A stretch of 64,000 bases of DNA from Succiniclasticum ruminis DSM 9236. GTDB lineage: Bacteria > Bacillota > Negativicutes > Acidaminococcales > Acidaminococcaceae. The position numbers and the translations under genes are program-made. Below are positions 33,298 to 42,368 of the stretch, in pieces. The notes under the pieces are model-generated. The model had not been told where the DNA came from and ran no database searches. It saw only the letters and a program-made list of their open reading frames with translations. Position 1 is the stretch's first letter; every line of letters begins with the position of its first letter. The stretch is from NCBI RefSeq assembly GCF_900112895.1, contig NZ_FONL01000010.1, positions 21,323-85,322 of the forward strand, read 5' to 3'.

Positions 33298-34428
33298 TTA
33301 TTTTTCCTCCTTAAAATCAGCTTTAACGTTATTTACAGTAATCGCCGGACGCTTGTCCCCGACCGGTACCAGCGTCGGTTTGCCGGGCGGTTTTACAATG
33401 TATGCGCCCAGAATCTCACTAAATTTCTTTTTGCCCATCAGGCGTTCCATTTCGCCCAGATTGATCAGGGCCTTGCGATAGATGTCGCGGTAGCCGTTTT
33501 CTTCAGCGGCCTTTGCCACTGCTTCTTCGTCCGCATACCTTCGGATAGACCTGCCTTCTACCAGCTTAAAACCGTCCCAATGTTTCCCGTGGTTGACCGC
33601 CGCGTCCAGAGCATAGGCCTGAAGGTCGTTCGCCCACTTAACCAAGTCCGACAGCCGTGGCAGCAGGGTTTCAATCTCCTCGTCCGTCAACAGCGGAGGC
33701 AGGCCGAACTCTTCACGTGCCAGCTTAAGGTTCTCTTCCGCCCTGGCACGGCAACGGTCTGCGGCTTTGCAGAACAAGCACCAGGAACCGGGATGGTACT
33801 TGCCTTCCCCGGCAAAGGCCAATTCCGCTTTGGGCCGGAGTTCCGTCTCCGCCCAGGCCATAAGCTCCTCCACCGTCATGGTCGCCGTGGAAACGTTGTC
33901 CCGCCTGGGCTGAAAGATTGTCATATGGACGGTTTTTACATCATACAGACAGCCGAACTGCTGGATTGCACCCAATGCGTAGAGGCGCATCTGGCTATTT
34001 CCTTCGGCTTCCACCAGCACCCCTGCCCCATATTTCAGATCCATGATATGCAAGGTGTCGCCGCCGATGATGATGCAGTCACCGGTGCCGAAGCCATCAG
34101 GCACCCAGTTGGAAAAGTCCAGCCTGGTCTCCACCATCACCGTCGGCTCTGCCCCGGCTTTCCTCATCTCCGACATCTGCTCCAGGATGAATGCGGCGTA
34201 GTCATCGGTCGCCTGATTCATGACCTCATCTTCAAACTCGGACACAGGGCGTTTGCAGAAGTACCGGAGCGCCCGTTTGATCTTGTATTCAGCCAACGCA
34301 TGCGCCGCCGTTCCCTCTGCCGCTGCCGTAGTCTCCTTATCGGCAAAGGTCGCTTCCAGCCGTGCGGACGGCGGACATGACAGCCAGCGTTTGGATCCGG
34401 ATGCCGTCAATAAAGCGTGTCTGCTCAT
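33298..34428 (-). CDS. DUF2800 protein, Cas4/RecB-like nuclease
   Basis: A 376-residue protein with a PD-(D/E)XK nuclease core. HALLTASGSKRWLSCPPSAR is the characteristic DUF2800 start. EGTAAHALAEYKI is followed by IIGGDTLHIMDLKYGAGVLV, giving the D...(D/x)LK pair, and CLFCKAADRCRARAEENLKL holds cysteines reminiscent of a Cas4-like cluster. It probably processes DNA ends during recombination-dependent replication. Its start overlaps the preceding gene (ATGA). Confidence 0.9.
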   Translation of the reverse strand: MSRHALLTASGSKRWLSCPPSARLEATFADKETTAAAEGTAAHALAEYKIKRALRYFCKRPVSEFEDEVMNQATDDYAAFILEQMSEMRKAGAEPTVMVETRLDFSNWVPDGFGTGDCIIIGGDTLHIMDLKYGAGVLVEAEGNSQMRLYALGAIQQFGCLYDVKTVHMTIFQPRRDNVSTATMTVEELMAWAETELRPKAELAFAGEGKYHPGSWCLFCKAADRCRARAEENLKLAREEFGLPPLLTDEEIETLLPRLSDLVKWANDLQAYALDAAVNHGKHWDGFKLVEGRSIRRYADEEAVAKAAEENGYRDIYRKALINLGEMERLMGKKKFSEILGAYIVKPPGKPTLVPVGDKRPAITVNNVKADFKEEK

Positions 34429-34691
34429 TTCAGCACCTCGGCTTCCGCCAGCAGGGCCGCATATTCCGTCGGGTCAACTTCTGACAGCTTTGCCGCACCA
34501 TGTTTCTGCAACAGCGCTTTCACCTCTGCCGTGTGCCCCAGACGAGATTTGTCTGCCAGTACCGCCCGAACCTTTTCCAACGGAACCGCTTCAGCCGGTA
34601 CCGTCGTTTCCGGTTTTCCGCCGGATACCGCTTTGGATAAGGCGAGCAGTGCGTTTCCGCACCTGGCCAGTTCTGCCGCCAGTTCTTTCAT
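34425..34691 (-). CDS. Small phage protein of the early operon
   Basis: A protein of about 88 residues, helical at both ends, with a C-terminal block EKVRAVLADKSRLGHTAEVK continuing into ALLQKHGAAKLSEVDP. This block recurs in short genes next to DUF2800 in Firmicute prophages, but its role is unknown. ATG 34691 follows GGAGG and comes just after the upstream stop. Its end overlaps the DUF2800 start, so the two are coupled. Confidence 0.68.
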   Translation of the reverse strand: MKELAAELARCGNALLALSKAVSGGKPETTVPAEAVPLEKVRAVLADKSRLGHTAEVKALLQKHGAAKLSEVDPTEYAALLAEAEVLK

Positions 34692-34692
34692 A

Positions 34693-34887
34693 TCAGCCTC
34701 CATCCTGCGTTCCCCCTTTCACAATCTCAACCTGTTCAACCTCGTCCGCTGGGGCCAGAACCAGGATCTTCTGCTCTACCCCGAACAGCCACCGGAGTAC
34801 CTTCTCCCGCAGGCAGACCGGCTTCATGTTGATGATGCTGTCTGCCGGCGGGGTCTTGGCGATGGTAATCTTCAAATTTCCATTCAT
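34693..34887 (-). CDS. Small phage protein of the early operon
   Basis: A 64-residue protein (MNGNLKITIAKTPPADSIIN, then KILVLAPADEVEQVEIVKGG) that I do not recognise by function. It has no membrane segment. Its ribosome binding site lies in the 3' arm of an inverted repeat (34891-34942), which suggests control of translation. Confidence 0.6.
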   Translation of the reverse strand: MNGNLKITIAKTPPADSIINMKPVCLREKVLRWLFGVEQKILVLAPADEVEQVEIVKGGTQDGG

Positions 34888-34890
34888 CGT

Positions 34891-34942
34891 GGCTACCTCA
34901 CTTTCCGGAAACCATTATGTTTCAGTCTCCTACTAGGTAGCC
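34891..34942 (-). promoter_or_regulatory. Hairpin covering a ribosome binding site
   Basis: GGCTACCT (34891-34898) and AGGTAGCC (34935-34942) form an 8-bp stem around a 36-base loop on the minus-strand mRNA. The 3' arm contains the GAGGT ribosome binding site of the 64-residue gene starting at 34887. Confidence 0.5.
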
Positions 34943-34968
34943 TTTAGAAGGGTCAAAAGTTTAGGTTC

Positions 34969-35454
34969 TCAGAAAATATTTTTTATTTTTTTCTTTGCCG
35001 TTTCCAACCGCTGGCTGATTGCGCTCTTGGTAACGCCCTGGGCAGCTGCGTATTCGGTTACGCTGACACCGTCCAGGTAGACGGCAATCACCGCATCCGC
35101 CTGTAACGGGGGAAGCATTGTCCTTACCTTCTCCCTGACTTCTTCCTCTTCCCAGCGCTTTTCTTCCTCGGCGAAATGGTCATAGCCGTCGTTGATGCCC
35201 AGTCCGTTGTTGTAATCCTTCTCCCCCGGATCGTCCCTGGTTTCCGGATTGCCCCAATGGCGATGGTGCTTGTGCCAGCTGTTGTAGTCCGGTCTGTTGA
35301 ACTGTACGTCGAAGGCTTCCTGCACCTTCTTTTCCTTTTCTTCCTGCATCGCGCCGATTACACTAATACCGAGACTTACCGTCAGCTGCGCCATTTCTTC
35401 TTCGTTGATTTCCAGATACTGCGCCTTGTTTTCGTACACAACTTTTAATCTCAT
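34969..35454 (-). CDS. Sigma factor-like phage regulator
   Basis: A protein of about 161 residues. The C-terminus resembles sigma-70 region 4 (LPPLQADAVIAVYLDGVSVT, then EYAAAQGVTKSAISQRLETA, ending KKKIKNIF). The middle is an acidic, H/W-rich linker. The N-terminal 50 residues (MRLKVVYENKAQYLEINEE) form a small separate domain. Such proteins begin early operons of Firmicute phages. The start at 35454 has GGAGG 9 bases upstream, but that site lies inside a perfect 11-bp hairpin, so translation is probably regulated. Confidence 0.75.
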   Translation of the reverse strand: MRLKVVYENKAQYLEINEEEMAQLTVSLGISVIGAMQEEKEKKVQEAFDVQFNRPDYNSWHKHHRHWGNPETRDDPGEKDYNNGLGINDGYDHFAEEEKRWEEEEVREKVRTMLPPLQADAVIAVYLDGVSVTEYAAAQGVTKSAISQRLETAKKKIKNIF

Positions 35455-35460
35455 TAAAAC

Positions 35461-35487
35461 GTCCTCCGTTCGTTTGGAACGGAGGAC
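35461..35487 (-). promoter_or_regulatory. Perfect hairpin sequestering the sigma-like gene's ribosome binding site
   Basis: GTCCTCCGTTC (35461-35471) is perfectly complementary to GAACGGAGGAC (35477-35487) across five bases. In the minus-strand mRNA the GGAGG of the 35454 start is locked in the 3' arm. It could be a thermosensor, a protein-binding site or a transcription-coupled switch. Confidence 0.65.
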
Positions 35488-35521
35488 TCTCGTCTGTACA
35501 GCGATAAATGGCATTAGTAAC

Positions 35522-35787
35522 CTAACCGCAGTCCTGTCGGGGAACCCCCCGTTCCAGAAATGCAGCGTTTCTGCTCAACGAATCGCTGTTACGATATGTT
35601 TTTGTGACCGCTACCAGGTGTGAGCCATCGTTGATCAGGTGATGCACCTTGTAGCGGGTTCCCTGCGTAGGGATGTGTTTTGCTGTTCAGCTTAAATCAT
35701 TGGGTCTTTAGTAATATCTGCCGTCCTGCTTAACCCGGGAACTTTCACAGGGCGGTATGCTTTATCCGAAGGATTAACCTTCTTCAC
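35522..35787 (-). pseudogene. Small open frames, possible broken phage gene
   Basis: Between the sigma-like gene and 35.8 kb two short minus-strand frames read like protein. One (35692-35787, GTG start) gives 31 residues including AYRPVKVPGLSRTADITKDP. The other (35522-35686) gives 54 residues without an ATG, including GTRYKVHHLINDGSHLVAVT and LERGVPRQDCG. They are in different frames and lack good ribosome binding sites. They may be a decayed or frameshifted gene. I do not recognise the protein. Confidence 0.35.
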
Positions 35788-35868
35788 TCATAGAATACGA
35801 CATAAATTAGTATTGCCATCCTACTCTTGGAGTCGGGTCAAAAACGGCTGAAAACAGGCAAAAAAATA

Positions 35869-35899
35869 ACCGTACCGAGGTTTTTAGCCTCGATACGGT
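35869..35899 (-). terminator. Terminator inside a larger inverted repeat
   Basis: An 11-bp hairpin of CCGTA/CGAGG arms is followed by a T-rich stretch on the minus strand and ends the ImmA/HTH gene. It is enclosed by two 19-base arms at 35818-35836 and 35907-35925. Each arm is made of two perfectly complementary 7-bp blocks (ATCCTAC with GTAGGAT, GAGTCGG with CCGACTC). Confidence 0.75.
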
Positions 35900-35934
35900 A
35901 AAAAATCCGACTCGCTGGGTAGGATTGGTCAATA

Positions 35935-37818
35935 TTAAATTATAAAAACATTATGGTTATTGAGAAATTTTTTAATGGAAGCCATTGATTGTCCTGACAT
36001 AGTCTGCAATGCCACGTCTATCCAGATATGGTCTTTATTTCTATACAACAGCTCACAGGGTGAATATTGAAAGATATGGCTACTCAATTTATATGGTAGT
36101 TTCATTCCCAAACAGATAAGCGCCAGGGATTCAACCGCAGGGTCGTTTTTGCCGTTGATAATGCGGCTGACTACGTCAGGGTGCATTCCAATATTTATTG
36201 CCAGCTCTTTATAACTCAACCCGCTGTCCTTATATGCTTTCTGAAGGCAATCTACATAATCAGTTGAAAAAGATTTATACAGATTGGCATACCGATACAC
36301 CTGCTCTTCCAGGATTTTCTTCTGACGTTCCGGTGGTGAAAACTGCAGTCCATCCGTATACGCAATGTTAAGGATGACTCTCGCATCTTTGTCTTTGTTC
36401 AGGTAACAGACGGTGTAATATTCATTATCGTCACAGCCTTCAACGGTCATATCAAACGCAAGACAGCATTCGTCCATATGGTTCCGGGCATAATCCGTAA
36501 GGACGGTCATGCCCGTTTCATCGATGCAAACATATTTACCAAATGCCAGTACAAGATGGGAATCAACATAAAGATACGTGCCGTCCGATACTATTTCCTT
36601 TAGTTTCGGATTGCTTACTAACTGCCGCGCCAGGTCTTCTGCTCCGATGGTGAATGTCTGGTTTGGTTTCAGGGAACCTTTTTTAAAGCGATGCGTTGCC
36701 ACATAATGGTCATCAACCCAGTTAAAGGCACCTATCGCTTCTTCACAACCTGCATCCACCATACGGATTTTAGCAGCAAGCCTGGATACATGAAAATCAA
36801 TGGCAAGGGCGTCAATGACAGGCTGAATAATATCAATGAGGTCTGTCTTGCCGGTTCTTTCCCGGTACTCCCGAATCCATTTTATGGCCCTTGTCTTAAA
36901 CGCGCCCATCGGCATCTGAATTCTTGGGGTCAGGGAATTTGCCTGCCGTTCCATTATGTCGACCGCATGGCTGTCACGTCCTTTAACACCACCGACAACC
37001 CTGCAGCCAATCATACTGACATCATTATTACAGAGCCGGTCCAGTTCAAATGCTTTCCTGTGAAAATCCCAATGAACGCACTCATGAATAATAGTGTTGT
37101 TGACCTTACCAAGATTATAGAGGAAATATGTCTGCGGATCCACAAGAATTGTCCGTGCCGGAACATGAATCGTTTCCATTTCACCGGTATCATCATTATA
37201 CAATTCGGCATCGCAGTCCCGGAAATAAACCTGCCCGAATATGCTGCAGTCTTCGGTAATGGATCTTTGGACAACGGTCAGTCCCATGCTTTTGGCGACT
37301 TCTATAGGATCAATATATCCGGGCTGGGCAAGTCCTTTCGGATAATGCCGTTTCAGAAAATCCATTGCTGCCTGTTCACATTCGTCCCTGTAAATTACCG
37401 GAACTAGACTATCATACAGTTTCCTCTTGTATTTATCCTTTGAATTATAAATGTCGATACCATTAACAGAGAAATCGGCCAAGTCCTTATCCAAATCACC
37501 CGTACAGCGAAGTACAAACCATTGCTGCGGAAATTCAACATTATCGTAATGGTGGTCACCTTCGCAGACTTTGACATGCGCTTCAACACGGATATCAAAG
37601 CCAACCTTGCTGCCCGGAAGGTCATAGGCATCAACACGCAATACCTTCGTATCATAAAGTTCAACATCGCCTACTCTTCGTATTCTGCGTAACCGCAGGC
37701 GAAGGCGGTCAAAATCGTTATTTCTTGCATTTTCAACATGGGCTGCCAAAGAGTTGAAAATTGCATTGTCAAACCGTTTGGAAACGTATTCTTGAAATGA
37801 AAGATTACTTTTTGTCAT
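35935..37818 (-). CDS. ImmA/IrrE-type metallopeptidase with C-terminal XRE-like HTH
   Basis: A 627-residue protein. The zinc-protease motif HECVH lies at 245-249 (NTIIHECVHWDFHRKAF) and an XRE-like helix-turn-helix near 545-580 (LSYKELAINIGMHPDVVSRI). ImmA/IrrE proteases cut repressors to derepress phage, ICE or stress genes; the HTH suggests this protein also binds DNA. The order is reversed compared with common HTH-ImmA fusions and the long N-terminal half is unassigned. It is monocistronic with its own terminator, at the border between prophage early genes and the restriction island. Confidence 0.8.
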   Translation of the reverse strand: MTKSNLSFQEYVSKRFDNAIFNSLAAHVENARNNDFDRLRLRLRRIRRVGDVELYDTKVLRVDAYDLPGSKVGFDIRVEAHVKVCEGDHHYDNVEFPQQWFVLRCTGDLDKDLADFSVNGIDIYNSKDKYKRKLYDSLVPVIYRDECEQAAMDFLKRHYPKGLAQPGYIDPIEVAKSMGLTVVQRSITEDCSIFGQVYFRDCDAELYNDDTGEMETIHVPARTILVDPQTYFLYNLGKVNNTIIHECVHWDFHRKAFELDRLCNNDVSMIGCRVVGGVKGRDSHAVDIMERQANSLTPRIQMPMGAFKTRAIKWIREYRERTGKTDLIDIIQPVIDALAIDFHVSRLAAKIRMVDAGCEEAIGAFNWVDDHYVATHRFKKGSLKPNQTFTIGAEDLARQLVSNPKLKEIVSDGTYLYVDSHLVLAFGKYVCIDETGMTVLTDYARNHMDECCLAFDMTVEGCDDNEYYTVCYLNKDKDARVILNIAYTDGLQFSPPERQKKILEEQVYRYANLYKSFSTDYVDCLQKAYKDSGLSYKELAINIGMHPDVVSRIINGKNDPAVESLALICLGMKLPYKLSSHIFQYSPCELLYRNKDHIWIDVALQTMSGQSMASIKKFLNNHNVFII

Positions 37819-37964
37819 CCATACCTCCCATCAAAAAAGAAAATTGTAATAGAACAAACATTCTACTATAATTATATCATATTGGCTATTCAGATGAAAG
37901 TTATCCACAGAAAACAGAAGAATGTAAATGTAATAAGAACTTGTAGTTTTGATAGGCCATTTTT

Positions 37965-37973
37965 TGTTATAAT
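37965..37973 (+). promoter_or_regulatory. Extended -10 promoter of the glycosylase gene
   Basis: TGTTATAAT on the plus strand lies 30 bases before the ATG at 38003. The TG preceding TATAAT makes an extended -10, which can work with a weak -35. A minus-strand TATAAT (37871-37876) may serve the divergent ImmA gene. Confidence 0.55.
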
Positions 37974-38002
37974 GTAAAAAAGTGCGACAGGAGAACACCA
38001 CT

Positions 38003-38650
38003 ATGGCAGAAGTGCAAATCCTTAATTCCCAGCACCCCGCCATCCAGTATCTCTGCAAAAAGGACAAGAGGCTGGCAAAGCTGATAGATATGGTTGGCGA
38101 AATTGAATACAGAACCCAGCCTGACTGCTTCGCCCGGTTGGTACGCTCCATCATCAATCAAATGCTGTCCAACAAAGCCGCCCATGTCATCGGCGGCAGG
38201 GTTGCCGCTCTTTGTGGTGGATCCATAACGCCGGAGAATCTTTTGAAACTTGACAGGGAACAATTACGGGGTGCCGGTCTTTCATATGCGAAAGCCGATA
38301 ATGTTTTGGGCATAGCAAAAGCCGCTACAGACGGCAGCCTCGACTTCTCCAACTTCCCTACAATGTCGGATGATGAAGTGATGAAGGAACTGACGCACCT
38401 GCGCGGCATCGGTACCTGGTCAGCAAAGATGTTTTTAATTTTTACACTGAATCGGATGGATGTCCTTCCCTACGAGGATGTGGCCTTTCTGCAGACATAC
38501 GCATGGTTATACAAAACGAAAGATTTGCAGCCGGCGTCCATTATAAAACGATGCAAAAAATGGAAACCATACAGCTCCATCGCTGCCCGGTATTTCTACT
38601 ACGCTTTGGATATGGGATTTACCAAGAAAGCGTTTCATTTTATGAAGTAA
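38003..38650 (+). CDS. DNA-3-methyladenine glycosylase (AlkA-like, HhH-GPD)
   Basis: A protein of about 215 residues of the HhH-GPD superfamily that excises alkylated or damaged bases. The helix-hairpin-helix is LRGIGTWSAKMFLIF and the catalytic aspartate lies in DVLPYEDVAFLQ. SIINQMLSNKAAHVI is the typical early helix. It lacks the N-terminal AlkA domain, matching short AlkA-like enzymes. AGGAGA is 10 bases before ATG 38003. It is one of two plus-strand genes in an otherwise minus-strand island. It could be a repair gene carried with the restriction-modification cluster. Confidence 0.88.
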   Translation: MAEVQILNSQHPAIQYLCKKDKRLAKLIDMVGEIEYRTQPDCFARLVRSIINQMLSNKAAHVIGGRVAALCGGSITPENLLKLDREQLRGAGLSYAKADNVLGIAKAATDGSLDFSNFPTMSDDEVMKELTHLRGIGTWSAKMFLIFTLNRMDVLPYEDVAFLQTYAWLYKTKDLQPASIIKRCKKWKPYSSIAARYFYYALDMGFTKKAFHFMK

Positions 38651-38681
38651 GTTGCTCCCCCCAGAATCAGTTGTGTCATAG

Positions 38682-40127
38682 TTACAAATCAAGGCCTTCA
38701 GGATTCAGTTTCATTTCAGCTAAATATAATCGGAATGCCATCTGAGCAGGAATCAGTCTGACCTGAATTCTTTGTAGGTCTAAATTGTCTAACATTTGTA
38801 AAGACACTGCACCCTTATTAATCACCCTATCTCCATCGGTAGGCATTAGAAAGCAGTTCCTAACGTACGCAAACTGATGATCCTTTATGAACTTTTGATA
38901 GGCAAGTTGATATAAATACTGTTTTGTGACTGATTCAATACCAGGGTGTGCCCTTGGTTGAACGCCTGGCTCAAGCAAAGCATTATAATACTTTGCGTCA
39001 AATATAACGAAAATCTTCTTGTCGTCCTTTTCCACAATAGTTATCAAGTCTGGTATAAGTGTATCTACAGAAGTCTTTCCCGTTATAGTCCATAAAGGCC
39101 TCTCTATTAAATCTATTAGTTTCGAGCTTGGATAATATTCTGGTCTTAAGGGAACCGGTAACCGCAAAGATGATAAGGGAGCATCTAGTTTGTTGTCCAA
39201 TATATCCGCACATACCCTCTCCCAAACAAGGCTAAAACTATTAGTGCCAAACATAGACAAACAATCTGTATCATACAAACTCCCACTATGAGCAATGTAA
39301 GCATAAATAGTTTTAAGCAGGATTTGTTTTCGTGTATTGAACTGAATGTTCAGCTCTTTTTCGATTCTGCTTAAAATATAGTCTCTATCGCCAAAATCAT
39401 CTAAGAGCTCATCCGAAAGATTAACTTCTGTAATTTCAAATATTTCCAACAAATCAGCTTGACGAAGTTCTTTTGATGCAGTAGTCAAAATGCATTCATG
39501 CAGTCGCTTAAAGTAATCGTAATTATCTTCAATACGCTTTTTTGTCTGCAGATCAATATAATATGGTCGATTATCACTCAAAAACATAAACGTCTCGTTT
39601 ATGGTTTTATCCCAAAGTATTTCTCCTGATCCATTGTGTTGTACAATATCTTCAGTATTTGTATAGGAACCATTTTCATAGTAATCGGTCAGAAAAAACA
39701 AAAGCACCGCCAAAAGATTAAATGCATGATCCACGCTTGAGTTATTAAACACTCTAACGATTTGTTCTTTTTTATTAAACTTTTGAAGAACCTTTATAAT
39801 CTGGTGAAGCTCTTTCTTCGGTTCGGAATTATGAAGCAAATACTTGGGATAACACTTTAAAACACGACCAGCCACTGTAATAACCCCAACAAAGGTTAAT
39901 ACATACAAGTATTCGTCTTCACCGGTTTCAACATCAGCAACCTCAATATCTTCTTCAAGAAGTTCCGACATACTTCTTTGCGTGTCGGTAGCTCTTACAG
40001 CTTTAAAAACACCAAATTCTTTTAGCTTTCGGATTATAGGGACAACCTTTTCTTCAGAACATTCAAATATTGCACAAAGTTCCCTTTGCGAATATCTTTT
40101 TTGCTCACGTAGAAACTTAGAAATCAT
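38682..40127 (-). CDS. LlaJI-family restriction endonuclease subunit
   Basis: A 481-residue protein resembling the R2 subunit of LlaJI, the nuclease partner of an McrB-like NTPase. The N-terminus is a winged-helix-like region (SQRELCAIFECSEEKVVPII). The nuclease core near 370-400 reads LIPDLITIVEKDDKKIFVIF then DAKYYN, giving a D...(x)DAK pattern of the PD-(D/E)XK fold. Its start overlaps the McrB-like stop by 4 bases. McrBC-style translocation-dependent cleavage is inferred from the family. Confidence 0.82.
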   Translation of the reverse strand: MISKFLREQKRYSQRELCAIFECSEEKVVPIIRKLKEFGVFKAVRATDTQRSMSELLEEDIEVADVETGEDEYLYVLTFVGVITVAGRVLKCYPKYLLHNSEPKKELHQIIKVLQKFNKKEQIVRVFNNSSVDHAFNLLAVLLFFLTDYYENGSYTNTEDIVQHNGSGEILWDKTINETFMFLSDNRPYYIDLQTKKRIEDNYDYFKRLHECILTTASKELRQADLLEIFEITEVNLSDELLDDFGDRDYILSRIEKELNIQFNTRKQILLKTIYAYIAHSGSLYDTDCLSMFGTNSFSLVWERVCADILDNKLDAPLSSLRLPVPLRPEYYPSSKLIDLIERPLWTITGKTSVDTLIPDLITIVEKDDKKIFVIFDAKYYNALLEPGVQPRAHPGIESVTKQYLYQLAYQKFIKDHQFAYVRNCFLMPTDGDRVINKGAVSLQMLDNLDLQRIQVRLIPAQMAFRLYLAEMKLNPEGLDL

Positions 40128-42352
40128 TGTTTCTCCCTTTCATCAGGTATAGTCGCATTGACAGCAGAACTAATTTCTGTGCAGAAAGCAAATATACCCT
40201 TTGTTTCAAATGCCCTGCAAACTTCTGAGTATTTAGTCGAATCCACATCTTCAGCAAACAAGGAGGAACGCTTTTGCTTTCCTGCATCATCAAACAAATA
40301 CATTAGAACTTTGTTTTTGAAAGCATTGATAAAAATCTCTGGTATTATTTCAGAATCCTGTGGAACAACTTTACGCGAGAGGAAGTACGGCCCGAGTAGT
40401 TTGTCTTCATTGATTCTAAAACTACTTAGGCATTCATTAATTGCCCTTCTAAAACTATTCCATTCAACAATACGAGCATTGTCGTTTTTCCCTAGGGTTA
40501 CTGTCTTACCGGCAATCCCGCCCTCTCCATCATTGATTCCTATATAAGTAAAATCCCATCTCCGCTTGAATGCTGTATCCATAGGGAATACACCCTGATC
40601 CGCACTATTCATCGTTGCCCACAAAAACATATTGTTTGGAATGCGTATTTTACTGAAATCTTCTTTATCACCCCCGAGTTCTTTCGCGAGGTATTTTTTC
40701 ATATCTTCTGTCGCCTGAATCGGATACTCACTGACATTATCGTCATCTCTATCGAGTAACTGAAAAATATCACCAAAAACCGCTGCAACATTCGCACGAT
40801 TGATTTCTTCAATAATGAGCAGAAATGGACGAACGTTAGCCGTTCTGCCATTTCTCAGGGCGTTTACATAAACACGCATGAAGGGACCGGGTACATACTC
40901 ATAAGTAATCACATCACCAGCAGGTACCGGTTTATATGTGCCAACAAAATTTGCATATGCATAATCCGGATGGAACGTTACACGCTCATAATCAGCCTCA
41001 TTATTTTCACCTAACAATTTTATTCGCTCAGAATTTAGCAAATAACTCTTTCCAGTGCCAGGAGCGCCAAACAAAATCCTGTTAAGCTCGAAGTCCGTTT
41101 TTAGATTTGTCTTATAAACTACAGTACTTTGATCCGTCATACTGTTTTGGATTCCTTCTGTTGATAAAGCATCAAAATATTTTTTATATAAAAACAGACG
41201 ATTTGCCCCTTTTGTCAATTCATAGCAGGTAGTCAACTGACCCTCCGACTCTGGCAGTTTTTCTCCATCAGTAAACTTCATTTTCCAAGAGCCCCGCCTA
41301 CAATGCGCCATGTGTTCAGAATCATCATAGAAATATGGACTTATAGCGTCTACCATAGCTATAAGTTTTTCACCATCCATAACGACAAATATATCGGTAT
41401 TAGCTGCTTCATAGAATCTTTTCATTTCACCCGCTTTTCGAGAAGCGGTTTTTTTATCCATGCTTGGGTATAGAGAAGCAAGCTTCGTGGCTAATTCTTT
41501 TTTGTCAATAGAACCATTCTTAAGGTACTCAACTAAATCATCCGTTTCGTTCCATCCAATAGCCACAAGTCCTTTGCTACGCCATTCATCAGCATAATTT
41601 CCTGAATCATCCGAGGAGCCTAACCTATAGAAATGTCTAACATTGCCAAACATTTTATAACACACCTCACCAAAATGAGGAGCTGGCAATTCTGTATGTT
41701 TACGAATGAGATTTAGCTGACCGTTCTTGACGTATTGTTTGTCTTCAGGCTTTATACCAAAGGCAAGGAGGTAATGATCAATCCAGGAGGAAACATACCA
41801 ACTGACAAATTTGTCTGGGAAAATCATATGAAAATATTTTTGAACCCACGCAAAACCAGAAATTTTTCCCATTATTTCGTTCAGAGATTTGTCCAAGGCA
41901 GCATATTCCTCAATAGATACAAGATTACTTTTACCAATTAAATCGCATCCAGCAATCACTGAATCTCTAATCTGCTTGCCTAGCCTCAGAGCATCCTCCT
42001 CCGAAAGCACTTCTGGACTAGAGGGAGCACCAGTTACCCACTGATTGTCTTCCTGTCGCTGAAATAGTCCATATTTAAAAGAGGACCCTCCTGATATACT
42101 GCCAAAATAACTTTTAATCTTAGAATCGAATTCAAGATAATAGCAGAGGCTTGTATTATCTCCTTCTACAGACAGAAACATACTTCTCAAAAGCTCTGCA
42201 TCAGGCAATGCTTTCAATTGCTCAGGACCAAATCTTTCTTGAAATGACTTGTACGCCTGTTGTATATCTTCTATTGATGCCGAAAAGGAAAAGTGAGTTA
42301 ATTTTATATAATTTCTTACTGTTTCTGCTGCTTTTACATACAAGTCTTCCAT
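40124..42352 (-). CDS. McrB-like AAA+ NTPase of the LlaJI-type system
   Basis: A protein of about 742 residues. The N-terminal 430 residues include an unknown domain ending in an EVE-like or McrB-N type module. The AAA+ region starts with Walker A RILFGAPGTGKSYLL, followed by TFHPDYAYANFVG, Walker B LLIIEEINRANV, and WATMNSADQGVFPMD carrying the McrB-type MNxxD signature, then FKRRWDF. It would hydrolyse GTP or ATP and translocate DNA for the LlaJI-family nuclease. ATG 42352 has GAGAGGGG upstream; a longer frame overlapping the previous gene lacks support. Confidence 0.87.
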   Translation of the reverse strand: MEDLYVKAAETVRNYIKLTHFSFSASIEDIQQAYKSFQERFGPEQLKALPDAELLRSMFLSVEGDNTSLCYYLEFDSKIKSYFGSISGGSSFKYGLFQRQEDNQWVTGAPSSPEVLSEEDALRLGKQIRDSVIAGCDLIGKSNLVSIEEYAALDKSLNEIMGKISGFAWVQKYFHMIFPDKFVSWYVSSWIDHYLLAFGIKPEDKQYVKNGQLNLIRKHTELPAPHFGEVCYKMFGNVRHFYRLGSSDDSGNYADEWRSKGLVAIGWNETDDLVEYLKNGSIDKKELATKLASLYPSMDKKTASRKAGEMKRFYEAANTDIFVVMDGEKLIAMVDAISPYFYDDSEHMAHCRRGSWKMKFTDGEKLPESEGQLTTCYELTKGANRLFLYKKYFDALSTEGIQNSMTDQSTVVYKTNLKTDFELNRILFGAPGTGKSYLLNSERIKLLGENNEADYERVTFHPDYAYANFVGTYKPVPAGDVITYEYVPGPFMRVYVNALRNGRTANVRPFLLIIEEINRANVAAVFGDIFQLLDRDDDNVSEYPIQATEDMKKYLAKELGGDKEDFSKIRIPNNMFLWATMNSADQGVFPMDTAFKRRWDFTYIGINDGEGGIAGKTVTLGKNDNARIVEWNSFRRAINECLSSFRINEDKLLGPYFLSRKVVPQDSEIIPEIFINAFKNKVLMYLFDDAGKQKRSSLFAEDVDSTKYSEVCRAFETKGIFAFCTEISSAVNATIPDEREKQ

Positions 42353-42368
42353 AAATAATTCCCCTCTC

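Noticed and set aside
35818..35925. Phage attachment site or tRNA 3' end
   Set aside because: No tRNA fold can be drawn and no integrase is nearby; the arms are kept only as an unexplained inverted repeat.
38682..42352. Stand-alone type IV McrBC system
   Set aside because: The nuclease is LlaJI-family and two C5 methyltransferases share the operon, which fits a LlaJI-type restriction-modification system better than methyl-dependent restriction.
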